Source of the DNA: Membranipora membranacea
Taxonomy: Eukaryota; Bryozoa; Gymnolaemata; Cheilostomatida; Membraniporidae
Direction of reading: 5' to 3'
NCBI GenBank assembly: GCA_914767715.1
Contig: OU612066.1
Coordinates: 28,680,283-28,744,282, forward strand
DNA: 64,000 nt
Shown piece by piece: positions 11,352 through 22,007 of this stretch; position 1 is the stretch's first letter; each line of letters starts with the position of its first letter. The notes below the pieces were generated by a model. It made no database searches. It was given only the letters and a program-made list of their open reading frames with translations, and was not told the DNA's origin. The translations under genes and the position numbers were made by a program.

Positions 11352-13000
11352 TTAATAGGATATAAAGTGCTTTGATAGTTGTTGTTTAAAATGAGTAAGT
11401 TTGGTTGCTGAGCGTATCTGGATTGGTAAAGAGTTAAAAGTTCTAGTGATTTTTTGTCTTAATTGATCAGTGTGATAATGTAATAGGTATTTGTCTCTAA
11501 AAAAGGTTTTAGAGCTAGCTGGAATAAAGCCTTCCAAAAGAAAGTCAGGTGCAATCAAACGCAAAATTTGAAAACCAAAAATACAGGTGAAATGACCAGC
11601 AAGGAGAGGAAAAGGAATCAGCCCAAGAGATGTATGTAAATCTCTTGTATGTATTAGATGATATGGTATGTGGTTGACATTTGCTATTAGGCGGAAAGCC
11701 CTCTTTTGGGGCAAGTATATTCTTTCAAGAATATATTGTGGTGATAGGTTGCCATATATGCGGATGCCATATATCATATGACAAAAGACATACTGGAAAT
11801 AAAAGTTACGAGATGATTTACTATCTAGGAATGCCCTGCATTTCTGGAATAATGCAAACTTTTGTTTATTTTGGTGCAAATCTGGTCTACATGATCGTCC
11901 CATGTCAATGAGTCATTCAAAGTAAAACCAAGGAGTTTGGTATTGGCATTTCGGTTAAGTCTTTTATGGTTAATTTTTAGATCTAAATCTAGAGATGTGG
12001 CTCTATGAGAGGGTTGTACAAGCATATAGTGAGATTTTTTATATTTATCAACATCCTATTATTCCTACACCAACTTTCTATCAAGCGTAGATCAGTATCA
12101 CATAAATCATTAAGTGTATCAAAGTTGTCAGATTTTGATACGAAAACTGTATCATCAGCGTAGGCAAATGCCTTGGAATGTACTGTGTAGGATAAAAGAT
12201 CATTGACGTATATGAGGAATAAACTTGGTGCCAGAATTGAGCCTTGGGGGACACCAATGTCTATTGGAAGAATTGTTGAACTTTTTTGCACCTTGTTGTA
12301 TAGCTACAAATTGTGTCCTATCTGTTAGGAAAGATTTTATGAGAGAGTGCAGTTTGCCCGTTATACCGTACATTGTCAATTTTTTCAGAAGAATTTTATG
12401 GTCGACACAGTCAAAGGCTTTTTTGAAATCCAAAAACATCATACCAACAAAGTGGCCATCTGATCTTGCTGACAAACAGTCAGAAATGAGTTTGTGTAGG
12501 GAATCAACACAGGAATAACCTTCTCTAAATCCGCATTGTAATTTGTGAAGAAGTTTGTTTGTGGTGAGATATTTTTGAATTTGGAAATTCACATGTTTCT
12601 CAAAAATCTTAGATAGCACAGGAAGTATTGATATAGGGCGATAATTAGATGGATCTTTGATATCTCCACCCTTATGAATAGGAATTACTCTTGCGGTTTT
12701 CCACTGTGAAGGAAATACACCCTCTATTAATGCTCTGTTGAACATGTCAGTTACAATGTCGCATATGTAAAGCCATGTTTACTTCAAAACCTTAACAGAT
12801 ATACCATCATGACCAGTTGCTTTATTGTCAGAAATGTTTTTTAGATATTTGAAACGAATTTCTGTGGGGGGGGAAGGGTAGAAATTATGTGGGGGAAGGG
12901 TAGTGGTATGAGACCGTAGGCTCCAGAGAACAGGTGATTGACACCCATAGTGCTCAAAGACCCCGGAACAATTTTGATTATTACTGATAGGACACATCCA
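11352..13000 (-). mobile_element. Degraded CR1/Jockey-like LINE reverse transcriptase
   Basis: On the minus strand the RT is readable in order from high to low coordinates. NKATGHDGISVKVLK lies near 12790. An interrupting stop is followed by WKTARVIPIHKGGDIKDP and SNYRPISILPVLSKIFE (12745-12600), CGFREGYS, MFLDFKKAFDCVDH, then a frameshift near 12270. Next come GVPQGSILAPSLFLIYVNDL and FAYADDTVF (12260-12130), NTKLLGFTLNDSLTW (about 11930), and the thumb/C-terminal part to the stop at 11352. At least two frameshifts and one stop separate four reading-frame blocks, so it is inactive. No endonuclease domain is visible upstream of 13000. Confidence 0.88.
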
Positions 13001-13796
13001 TGATGTTAGAAGGATGAGTAGTAGATCTGTTGGTTTTGTGATTACAAGAGTTGTCTGAGTTTGAGAAGTGTGTGATTTGTGAGAGTTGTGGGTTGAAGAA
13101 TGATTTCAGTTTCGTGGTTTGTGAGTAGGGAGAAGCCAGGGTAGATCCCTCGAGACGAGAGCGGGAATCGAACCCAGGACCTCTCGGTTGATAGCAAAGA
13201 ATGTGATCATTTACGTTATCAAAGCATTCCTGTTGCTCCCTTCCGTTGGCAAAGAGATCAAGAATTAACTACCAATCCATTGGGATTGTCTTCCCAGTTG
13301 GAAAAATCTAGCGGTAGCTATGTTGCTACAACATATCCTGACACTTCATACCATGTGGTTTGCTGGTAGGAAAACGATCCCTTTTTTCACGAGATTGGCC
13401 GACCAATTGAACCCATAGCCATGACGTGATAAACCCAGTGTAGCAATGCTGTAGCAAGGCTGTAGCAACGTCTTAACCATGTAGTAGTTTCAGGATCACC
13501 CATTGATTTAAATATAATAATAATTGTGTCTAAGGTAGACATCTTATCCAATGGAGTAATGGTGGAGGATTCTTATGCTCGTGCCAGTCTATGACTCAAC
13601 ATCAAACTTCTGTAGTAGCACCAGAATTGCTATGAACATAGTCTTGATATTACAAGTACAATGATCGCTGTGATCAGCATAGTCCTATGAGGCTGAGACT
13701 GCTTAAAAAGTATCAATTCGGGAGTGTTTTACAGCAATCGCATAATTATTCTCTCTTAAAATCCATTTTGAAAATTTAAGACCCTATATAAAAGCC
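13001..13796. other. Non-coding interval with tRNA-like minus-strand segment
   Basis: At 13157-13190 the minus strand contains GGTCCTGGGTTCGATTCCCG, a strong T-arm/box B motif of the kind left by tRNA-derived SINEs. No box A with the right spacing and no cloverleaf acceptor stem could be made. The rest holds no gene that I can see. Confidence 0.4.
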
Positions 13797-14491
13797 ATCA
13801 AAATTAGTGTTGTATTGAGCCAGCAAAAATGAAAATGAGCCGAGCCACTGAAATTTCCCTAAATTCGGGTACGAGTCGGGTCGAGTCGAAAAGAGCGCGT
13901 GAAATGGATTTACATTACGACTTCATAAGTCGATGTCCCTACTCCTACACTGTCTTCAGATATCACAATTTAAAAGAATGATGGATATTCATCCACTAAT
14001 CACTAGTGCAATTAGCTAATAGTACATGTTAAGTTTGATTCAGTTTGTAATATATCATCTAGACATAATGAACTATGTTGAGACCAAGTTTCATCAAATT
14101 CTGTCAAGTATTAATTTATCGAATTATAGATGTCTGAAGAAAACTTTATGTAGTGTTGTAAGCCGTTCATAATTATCACAGCAAAAGCATGACTAATAGC
14201 TATATGTTTATCATCGTATAGCCTCTATTTCCAAAATCATCACCTGAAATCCATAGCATAGTGGTTAAGATCGTGGACTGTAGTGCACTAGGTCTCAGGT
14301 TCACGCAGTATGGTGCAGTATGCATGGGCAGTATTGGCAGTATGGTGCACGCAGTATTTTGACCATCACTCTAGTAGTTGAGACCCGTAAGGATGTAGAC
14401 CTCTGAGCCGACTTGACCCTAACATGACCCGACCACAGAAACCCAAAACCGGACCCGTTGACTCGACCCTGAATACAACACTAATCAAAAT
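13797..14491. mobile_element. hAT-type MITE with 8-bp TSD
   Basis: The element spans 13805-14483 and is flanked by perfect 8-bp direct repeats ATCAAAAT (13797-13804 and 14484-14491). The left end is TAGTGTTGTATTGAG, and the right end, read in reverse complement, is TAGTGTTGTATTCAG. Eight-base duplications and T/CAG-starting short TIRs are hallmarks of hAT elements. There is no transposase ORF in its 679 bases, so it is non-autonomous. Subterminal regions repeat GGGTC/GACCC motifs (GGGTCGAGTCG near 13886, complementary copies near 14400-14470). A tRNA-like segment lies near 14262. Confidence 0.85.
14262..14325 (+). repeat. tRNA-like segment inside the hAT MITE
   Basis: TAGCATAGTGGTTAAGA (box A-like) and GGTCTCAGGTTCA (box B-like) occur in the right order and at tRNA-like spacing. 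The acceptor stem is absent. It is probably a nested or captured SINE head. Confidence 0.35.
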
Positions 14492-16349
14492 GTAAAAGGT
14501 GCTGGTTTGTGAAAATATATTCAGCAAACATATCATTTACAATTCTTTGTAGTATAAACAATAATTCACTTTTCTTTAGTCAATGGCATTATGGGGGAAG
14601 AAAAAATGATTTTGAACAGTTAAACTGTACAAACAGGGGAGACGAGTCTCAAAAAGACATGTCGTTCCACCCCCAGTTTTCACCTGGTCGCAAGGCAACG
14701 CAGCAGCAACGCAGTTGATGTCACTAGAGCTCAATTTTTTACTATTGGAATAGCTTTTTGATTAGTTTTTTTTGTGTAGAATCGATAGCAGACGTAAGTA
14801 ATTTCATTAAAGGGTAGAGATTCAGTAAAGGCAGGACAGTGTTTTTTCTCTCAGGAAAGAAACAACCTAGTTTTACCCCGGGGTCACCACCACTTAAAAA
14901 ATGTCTCGTTAACTCGATCAAAATATCAGATTTCTCAATCATAATGATACTTTGAAAACTACAAACACAATAAAACATAAAACAGGTATGTTAATCTATC
15001 GAGAATACAAGTGTTACACTGGCCGCTCGTGACCACGTGCCCACTGGGTTGATAAATGCCCATGACAACAGATTGTACCTCTTATACACAAAGTTGTCTA
15101 GCGATATGCAGCTAGCTTGAATCAGCAAGCGCAAAGGCTATTCAGCTTTCAGCTATTCTTTGAATGTGTTTATATTTTCCCTCTATTTTTTTCCACTATG
15201 ACTAATTATTGTCAGTTGCATGTGGCACATCCTTGCTATCAGGTGTGGCAGCTTTTAAATGTGAAAGAATGGTTTTCACCCAATTTATAGCTGTAACCAC
15301 GTTTATGTAAAGGAATAAATGAAGTAAATATTTATGTTGTATTTGTATCATGATTTTTATACATTATTGTTTTTGATTGCATCGCTTGGATTGTTTTTTG
15401 CTGTTCATTCAAATGTATTTCTTCTCATTCAAACCAATATTGTCCCTTTTTCTAACAAACTGTTACATTTTTCCTTTCAGTTTTACAACAGTGAATAAAC
15501 TAATCACGAATGTTATCTCACTCCATATTATACCCGTGGCTGCAGCTAAAGAGGCATATCATGAAAGGTATAAGTTTGGGAGCATTGGTCAATCGTGATG
15601 CTCCCAACCTATATAATCAATTAAAAGGGTGTCTAAACTATTGTACGCCATATTGCTCACAAGAATCAGAAAAGACCATTATGTCAGACATGTCCTGATT
15701 TTAACACTAGAAATGGCTGTTTCCTATTGTTAATAAAATAACATCAGACAATTTGAGAGGTAAAAAAAGTTGTGTCATAGACGAATGGAAGAAACTCCGA
15801 AAATTGTGTACTGGCATTATGAGGAAGGGTTACACATTTTCCTAGATATCTCAGCTTGTAGTTCATATTTTTGAAAATTAATTCCATAGTTGGATTCCTC
15901 ATACTGGATTACATATTATTCAATAGTCTGTTACACATATACTAAAAATATTAAATGTCAACAAAATGTCCACCTGGGAGCAGACAATTACCGCAAAATG
16001 GTAGTTAATTCTTGGTCAGTGGATCAGGAGCGACTCGAAATGCAGCCAAATGGACCGAATTTGGTCTAGGATACCTCAATCAGAATTTGTCCTGATCATG
16101 AATGAACCAATCAAAGTTACTACTATAGAAGTCATAACTTTGTCACGGTTGCTATGCATTGGTGGCACATTCAATTTTCTGACTCATTATCCTTCCTTTT
16201 TATTCGACACAAAATTTCAGTATCAATACTGTAAACATCAGCTGTTGATCTACAGTGAAAAACTTGTGATGTTTGACAACTTTATTTGAGCAGGATCATT
16301 GGAACAGCTCGAATTATATAACCTTTGTATCATCAGTAAATTTGTAACC
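14492..16349. other. Non-coding interval
   Basis: Only short chance ORFs are present. TGGACCGAATTTGGTCTAGG near 16051 resembles the right terminus of the TAGATCAAG foldback family described at 30531, 34472, 42121 and 48506, but I could not find its left partner. Confidence 0.4.
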
Positions 16350-17280
16350 CCAGAGGAGGAAAATACTCACTTGAAGATAGTATCACAACTTTGAGCATTA
16401 GTGAAGTGACAAAATTTCTGAAGTCTCCACTGCATCGTTCCGGGATTTTTCTCATTTTTCCTCCAGACTAATGACTTTTTGATAAGCTTCATGGTGGACC
16501 CGTTCAATGGCTGAGCTTGTTTGACCTGAAGTTGATTGACCCCTATCCCACACCTTTGTCAGCCTGGGTAAAGATAAAAGTTTGAGTTGAGAGTAGAGTT
16601 GATTTGTTTTATTGTAAATTTCAGATTCACATTCTAACCATCCAAGCATCGGATCAAGTTTTCAATCTGCTTGCAGTTATCTGATAAATTTACTAAAGGT
16701 TTTAATGACAATTATGTTGAACAGGGCTGAATGAACTTACCGTATTCATATTTTAGTTTTTTTCTGTGACTTTTTTACTCTAACAGCTGACCTAGTGTCC
16801 AGCTCTCACCCTGAGGTATCTAAGATATTTGTACTGATCACGTTATATTGAGTAACCAAATGCAGTGTGAAATGTGAAAGTTGTGAAACCTGAATTCCTA
16901 GTGAAGATGAAAGGGCCATCCTCCAGCAGGCAACAATTTTTAAACTAGCCGAACTTAAATTTAGCAGATAGTTAGTTCTCTAGAGTGAAATAATCCCAAA
17001 TTTGGTAGCCATATTCCCTTATTGGGCTATCTATGTAGGTGGGATGTTTTCATTCATTCTATCACACAAAATTATCTTCAAGCAGCTTTGCCTTACACTT
17101 ACATATAGTTGGTTATGAGAAGTTTAATCAGCAGTGAAGAAGAATTATGTAACAAACACTCTGGTTACAATTATTAAGCTTCTCAAACAAGAGGATTAAG
17201 GTTTCTGGTAGAACACTCAACTTAGTGCACAGCCCCTGATGGAATCTTCAGCAATCATATTATCAATTCAATGTTTCAAT
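16350..17280. repeat. Second-type segmental duplication, copy 1 (upstream of unit D)
   Basis: Blocks within this stretch match 20160-21050 in the same order and orientation: GAAAATACTCACTTGAAGAT near 16360, AGCTGACCTAGTG near 16785, ATCCTCCAGCAGGCAACAA near 16919, TAGTTAGTTCTCTAG near 16971 and TTATTAAGCTTCTCAA near 17170. Identity is moderate with several indels. It is the distal flank of unit D as the partner is of unit E. Confidence 0.7.
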
Positions 17281-17803
17281 AATGTGCCATATCATCTCAG
17301 GTTTCATCATTTACAGTCCATGTCATGTAACCATCTTCCAGAACAACCCAAAATTTGAATATTGATAATTAGCATAAAATGGAATTGTGGAAATGTTGAA
17401 TGAATAAATTATTTGCATCCCCTCAGATCGATAAGCCCCAGAGACAAGACCTCTGACAATGCATATATTCGATGATGAACATATCTAAACAGAATTTGGC
17501 GGCTTTTGTGTTAAACTGCACGAATCCCTTAATGGAATCATCATTAATCATGTCATCTTCATGTGTCATATTATTATGCCAGGTTTCATCATCTCCTGTT
17601 CATACCATTAATTGTCGTTGTTTTGAATATTTAATTGTGAAGAAAATTTGGTGGCACCTGTTACAACAATATTCATGATGTTGCATATTTTCAGATGGTA
17701 TAGGATAATTTTATAAGCACGACAGTTTTTTTCATTTCTTGATGACTATGTGTAAATTCTGAATGTTGCTATGGTGATGCATTCTTTGAAATTATTGTTA
17801 TCC

Positions 17804-18171
17804 TTAAACTACTGCTGCCACTCATGCAAATTTGTGCTCATTGAATTCTGCATAGCTCCAAGATAATTAATTGAGACTTAAATCTCATAATTGTCACCTA
17901 ATTGGCAAATAATTTGCACAAACTGATCTTCAAAATCAGGGCATAAAATCTACGCACCAGCTTATGACGTGTACAGTGTGCACTAGTAAGACGGTAACTA
18001 CGTCACCCGTGCCGGTAGACAATTAATTTCATACCCTAATTTTGACGATCAATTTGTGCAAATTATTTGCTCATTAAGTGACAATGCTGAGATTGCAGCA
18101 TCATTTTATTAGTTTTGAGCTATACAGAATTCTATAAGCACACATTTGGCTGTGTGGCAGCAGTGGTTTAA
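17804..18171. mobile_element. TTAA-flanked foldback MITE
   Basis: TTAA at both ends (17804-17807, 18168-18171) followed by long imperfect TIRs. The left end reads ACTACTGCTGCCAC; the right end in reverse complement reads ACCACTGCTGCCAC. Pairing continues inward through GAATTCTGCATAGCTC and GCAAATAATTTGCACAAA, so nearly the whole 368 bases fold back. TTAA duplication is typical of piggyBac-type transposition. It has no ORF. It ends about 110 bases before the ATG of peptide unit D, directly at the edge of that gene's promoter block. Confidence 0.75.
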
Positions 18172-18175
18172 AGGC

Positions 18176-18280
18176 AAGCCATAATAAGATAGTCGCTGCC
18201 AAAAACAGGTTGCCTTGCTATATAACTTGCTCTCTTTGTGACTTGTATTCATTCCTCTCAAATCTCAACAGCTCGCCATC
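18176..18280 (+). promoter_or_regulatory. Core promoter of unit D, TATA box at 18219
   Basis: AACAGGTTGCCTTGCTATAT and the following AACTTGCTC correspond to AGAGGTTGCCTTGCTTTATA in front of unit E. TATATAA at 18219-18225 lies 62 bases before the ATG, the same distance as in unit E. It belongs to the promoter block shared by all mini-peptide units. Confidence 0.6.
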
Positions 18281-18341
18281 ATGAGGTTCCCTCTAATCAC
18301 TGTAGCTCTTTTATGTGCTCTCTTAACATCTTCTCTTTCAT
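18281..18341 (+). CDS. Mini secreted peptide, unit D, signal-peptide exon
   Basis: ATG at 18281 opens MRFPLITVALLCALLTSSLS, a clear signal peptide homologous to the other units, ending at a perfect donor (T|GTAAGT) in phase 1. The next exon is unresolved. Using the acceptor before 18599 would add SSVCKGNLGKGLS and reach a GTAAGT donor near 18631; using the stronger acceptor a little upstream meets a TAG almost at once. No C-x-C-x4-C-x-C core is seen. The mature part therefore differs from units A and C, or is lost. Only the first exon is annotated. Confidence 0.5.
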
Positions 18342-18956
18342 GTAAGTATGCAATGAGTAATCGCCGTTGGTAGCTGACAATGTTTTGTTTAATTATTGTC
18401 TAGTCTAGTCTAGTCTTATTGTTTAGTAAATCTAAATTATTGTCCGGTAATCATGAGTACAAACAACATCAAAATGTTGAGATTTCTTGCCATCCCATCA
18501 CAATGCTTTTAAATTGATTAAGATTGAAAATGTCATGACGTAAAACATCTCATCTAAATATTGAAACTTATTTCAGCTCTCTTTCCTAGCCTCAGTGTGT
18601 AAAGGAAATCTTGGGAAAGGTCTATCTGGTAAGTAGATCCACAGCAGTACATATACAGAGAATCTTAATGATTAATAAAGTAAAAAAACGAATAGGAAGA
18701 TGTATAGCATACAATCATTGCAAACAAAATGAATGAATGAAATAATGACAGAGCATTCTAATTTCTATGTATTCATCCATGTAACGAGAATTGCGTAGAG
18801 ATCCTTTGTGACTTCGCTGAGGGATCCAGAGGAAAGGCCAAGCAAAACAAAAACTTGAGAAAGATTGAGAGACAACCGTAATCAGATATTATCCTGACGA
18901 AAGTTGTATTCAAATGCTTACAACTTAGAAGTTATTTTTATTATCATCCGTCAAAC

Positions 18957-19022
18957 ATACACCTGGTTACACTTCCTCGTATTTCAATGCATTGAAATAC
19001 GAGGAAGTGTAACCAGGTGTAT
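18957..19022. repeat. Perfect 66-bp palindrome
   Basis: The sequence from 18957 to 19022 equals its own reverse complement without a mismatch or spacer (centre ATGCAT at 18987-18992). It abuts the larger palindrome at 19020. Confidence 0.95.
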
Positions 19023-19183
19023 CTGATGGCTGCTCTGTGACATTATGAGACTATTACATCTACAAAGAAAACAATAAGAGGAGCATACATAAAGCATATC
19101 ATGATATGCTTTATGTATGCTCCTCTTATTGTTTTCTTTGTAGATGTAATAGTCTCATAATGTCACAGAGCAGCCATCAGATA
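19020..19183. repeat. Perfect 164-bp palindrome
   Basis: Arms of 82 bases are exactly complementary with no spacer (centre ATCATGAT at 19098-19105). It directly follows the 66-bp palindrome, giving an A-A'-B-B' layout. Perfect spacerless palindromes of this size are unstable in most genomes. The pair is either very young, maintained by conversion, or an assembly or library artefact. Confidence 0.95.
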
Positions 19184-20155
19184 TTTTCCTCACCATCTGT
19201 ATGGTAATAAATATTCTCACAGCAAGACTAGGATATGTGAGCTTTCAGTAATACAATGTACACTATCCATTATGAGAACTATTCTAACAAATAAAAACCT
19301 CTATTAATTTTATCATTTCTTCTCAAACTTTCAACTACACATTTTTTAATGACTGCACACATTTCTGTCTCATTTTGTTTACTACAAATTAAGTCATAGA
19401 CAGAATACAAAGCATGTTCAAATATCGTACTTGCACCTATCATGTTACTTTTGGTTTCGATGATAATACCATTCTCAGTCTGTGAAAAACAATTGCTGTT
19501 TTATTAGCGAAGGCGGTACAAAGCGAAAATATCATCTGTGAGCATTATAATGATTGCGGCTGAAGTTAATTGTTTGGCCGATGCTTGAGAAATGAGACAA
19601 TAAGGGAAAATTATCATGGTGCAACTCCCTGCTTTGACTATATGGGATTTCTGTAAAGCTTTTATTGCACTAGATTAATACACTTAGATGTTTATTGCAA
19701 AACAAAAGTTGAATATAAAAGTCGAAGGGAGAACCGGATAGCCAGTTAAAGGCTCGAGTGAGGGCTGCCAAGCTCAAGTTTTCCTCCCCTACCGCACAAC
19801 CCTATCCACAAGTCGGGAAGCATGCCAAACCGGCCGCCGCCCACAGCCGTCCCATAAAACCTGCAATGGGAACAGGCAGAGAAGCAACCTCCCATCCCAA
19901 TAGGTACATGTTGTATAGTCTATACCACTGCATAACAAGGACCACCTTACTCTCTTGTTGTTGATTTTAATTGGTTCAGCTTAGCTCAGCGAGTGAATAC
20001 CTGCAATGCCATCTATAGTATTATCCATCTTGAGAATCCAAGCTGTTTCACCGTAATTGTGAAGAAGAAATCATGGGGAGAGCTTTTTTTTGCAAACTGT
20101 CAGCTGAATAGTTGTTGATTGAAGTATATCACCTTAGGTCTCATCGGTAGTTCTG
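19184..20155. other. Non-coding interval
   Basis: No gene that I can support. A GC-richer stretch at 19740-19900 contains a short open frame, but it lacks splice context and similarity. Confidence 0.4.
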
Positions 20156-20159
20156 TTAC

Positions 20160-21260
20160 TCTAGAGGTGAAAATACTCATTTGAAGATAGCATTGCTATT
20201 TTGGGCATCAGAGAAATCAAAGACGTCCAATGACTAGCTGAAAATCTGATGGAGTCTTTCAATGGGTGAGGGGTTGACTTTATATCAATTGACCCCCAAC
20301 TAACAGCTTCATAAACATAAACACAGCTGACCTTGTGTCTAGCTCTGACCCTGATGTACCATCTTATACATATGTACTGATCAAGAATCATTAAGTAACT
20401 AAATGTGTTGTGAAATATTTTTTAAATTTGATATTGAGTGAATCCCTAAAGGTTAAAGAACTATCCTCCAGCAAGCAACAACTTTCAAACTAGTCGAACT
20501 AAACTCTAGCGGATAGTTAGTTCTCTAGGGTGAGAATCAACAAAAGCGAAGTAATAGTAAAAGTGGTAGCCATGATCCATATATGCCAAGTAATCTAGAT
20601 GTAAAAGTGGGCGATTTCAATTTACAGCAATACTGCACTGCATCGCTGTGCTTCGAGGGTGCACCTGAGCGTTTGGGGGGGAGCGGTGCGAGCCCCCATC
20701 AGAAACCGGGCGGCGCCCCATCTGATAACACCCTGAGAGGTTTTCTAGCCACATGTCACTAGCTGTTTAATATTGACGACAAATGATTAAGTAAAATTGC
20801 CGGTCAAGGTCATGCATATCTAATACAGCAATCAATGTTGTTGGGCTGGTGAAACTTTTTCCATCATGCTACACCCTGATCTCATTAAATATTCTAGCAC
20901 CTTTGCCTTCCACATCCATGTACTTGGTAAGGAAACGTTTTGTCAGCAGCGGAGAGGAAAGATGTATCAAAAACCCTGGTTACAATTATTAAGCTTCTCA
21001 AGTTAGAGGATGGAGGTGCCTTGGTAAAACACTAATCTTAGTGGAGCCTTCATTTATCATGTCATTATGATGTTCCCATACCACGTTAAATTTCCCTGTC
21101 AATGCCTTGACACCATTTAACAGAAGATCAGAGAAGTGAAACTTTGAAAATAAAGCATAATCTAGATTACAGGCAATTTCAAAAATGTATTGTCGGCACC
21201 CTCTCAAATCATGGCTATCGATAAGCCTTACAAATGTGTCCTATGACAATGCATACTTCC
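20160..21260. repeat. Second-type segmental duplication, copy 2 (upstream of unit E)
   Basis: Partner of 16350-17280, in the same order and orientation (GAAAATACTCATTTGAAGAT near 20168, AGCTGACCTTGTGTCTAGCT near 20325, ATCCTCCAGCAAGCAACAA near 20462). A GC-rich insert at about 20640-20720 (GGGGGGGAGCGGTGCGAGCC) has no counterpart in copy 1. Confidence 0.7.
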
Positions 21261-21507
21261 TGACATAAAACTGATCAAATGAGAGTCTGATGGTCTATTT
21301 GTGTAAGACTGTGCTAATCTCTTGAGTGAATCGGCATAAATAGTCATCATCAAATGTCCTGTAAACAAGATTCATGATGTTGCATGTTTTCTGAAGATTA
21401 AAGATCATGTCAAGGGGGTCGTGTCAATTTTTCATTCGCTTGATGACCATGTGAGAAAATGTTCATGTGGCGCTATATTTAGTTGAATCATTGTTACCCT
21501 CAGACAC

Positions 21508-21610
21508 GAGCCATTACACATTTGTTGCCTACAAGAGGTTGCCTTGCTTTATATGTTGCTGTTTTTGCGACTTCCATTTATTATTCATCAATCTCAGCAG
21601 CTCACTTGAC
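21508..21610 (+). promoter_or_regulatory. Core promoter of unit E, TATA box at 21548
   Basis: GAGGTTGCCTTGCTTTATAT followed by GTTGCTGTTTTTGCGACTT aligns with the unit D promoter. TTTATAT at 21548-21554 lies about 62 bases before the ATG at 21611. Confidence 0.6.
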
Positions 21611-22007
21611 ATGAGGATCCTTCTATTCACTTTGGCTCTTCTAGGTGCTTTTGTATCATCTTCTCATGCTCAGTGTTAGTATATTAGATATGTTTGGGCA
21701 TTGTTTTAACACATTGCGACAAAGAAGACTCCAGCGGTCCCTCAATGTTCTTACACATAAATTCTTACAATGCGAGTGCTTGTGGTTTCAGGTCTTACGA
21801 AGGCTGGCCATAATGAAATGAAACACGCGACAAACATATTATGAATGTGTCGATCAACACCCAGAATACATCACAGGTCACGAAGCTAGCACTAACGGAG
21901 CACTCATCTACTTTGTAGAACCAGATTGTGAGGGATCTGGAACAATCGAACATTGTCCTGCATATGTAGCCCGAAAAACTCTTACCTGTTTAGTCTGCTC
22001 AAAATAA
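21611..22007 (+). pseudogene. Unit E: signal peptide plus short-chain collagen C4-like C-terminal remnant
   Basis: Exon 1 (21611-21674) encodes MRILLFTLALLGAFVSSSHA then Q, a signal peptide of the mini-peptide type, with a GTTAGT donor. The next block, 21822-22007, is an open frame of 61 residues with TYYECVDQHPEYITGHEAST, GALIYFVEPDCEG and LTCLVCSK before TAA. This is the end of the globular domain seen in sponge/cnidarian short-chain collagen C4-like proteins (YECVD, TNGALxYFVE, CPPY, LTCxVCxK). The two do not join in frame: an in-frame TGA at 819-821 of the 21 kb block precedes the domain, and splicing at 21792 gives CLTKAGHNEMKHATNIL and a stop at 21842. The rest of the C4 domain and all Gly-X-Y repeats are missing. 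I read this as a decayed collagen-C4-like secreted protein gene. Confidence 0.6.

Noticed and set aside
19758-19964. Open frame in a GC-richer patch
   Set aside because: No homologous exon, no promoter or splice signals; the composition suggests a repeat fragment.
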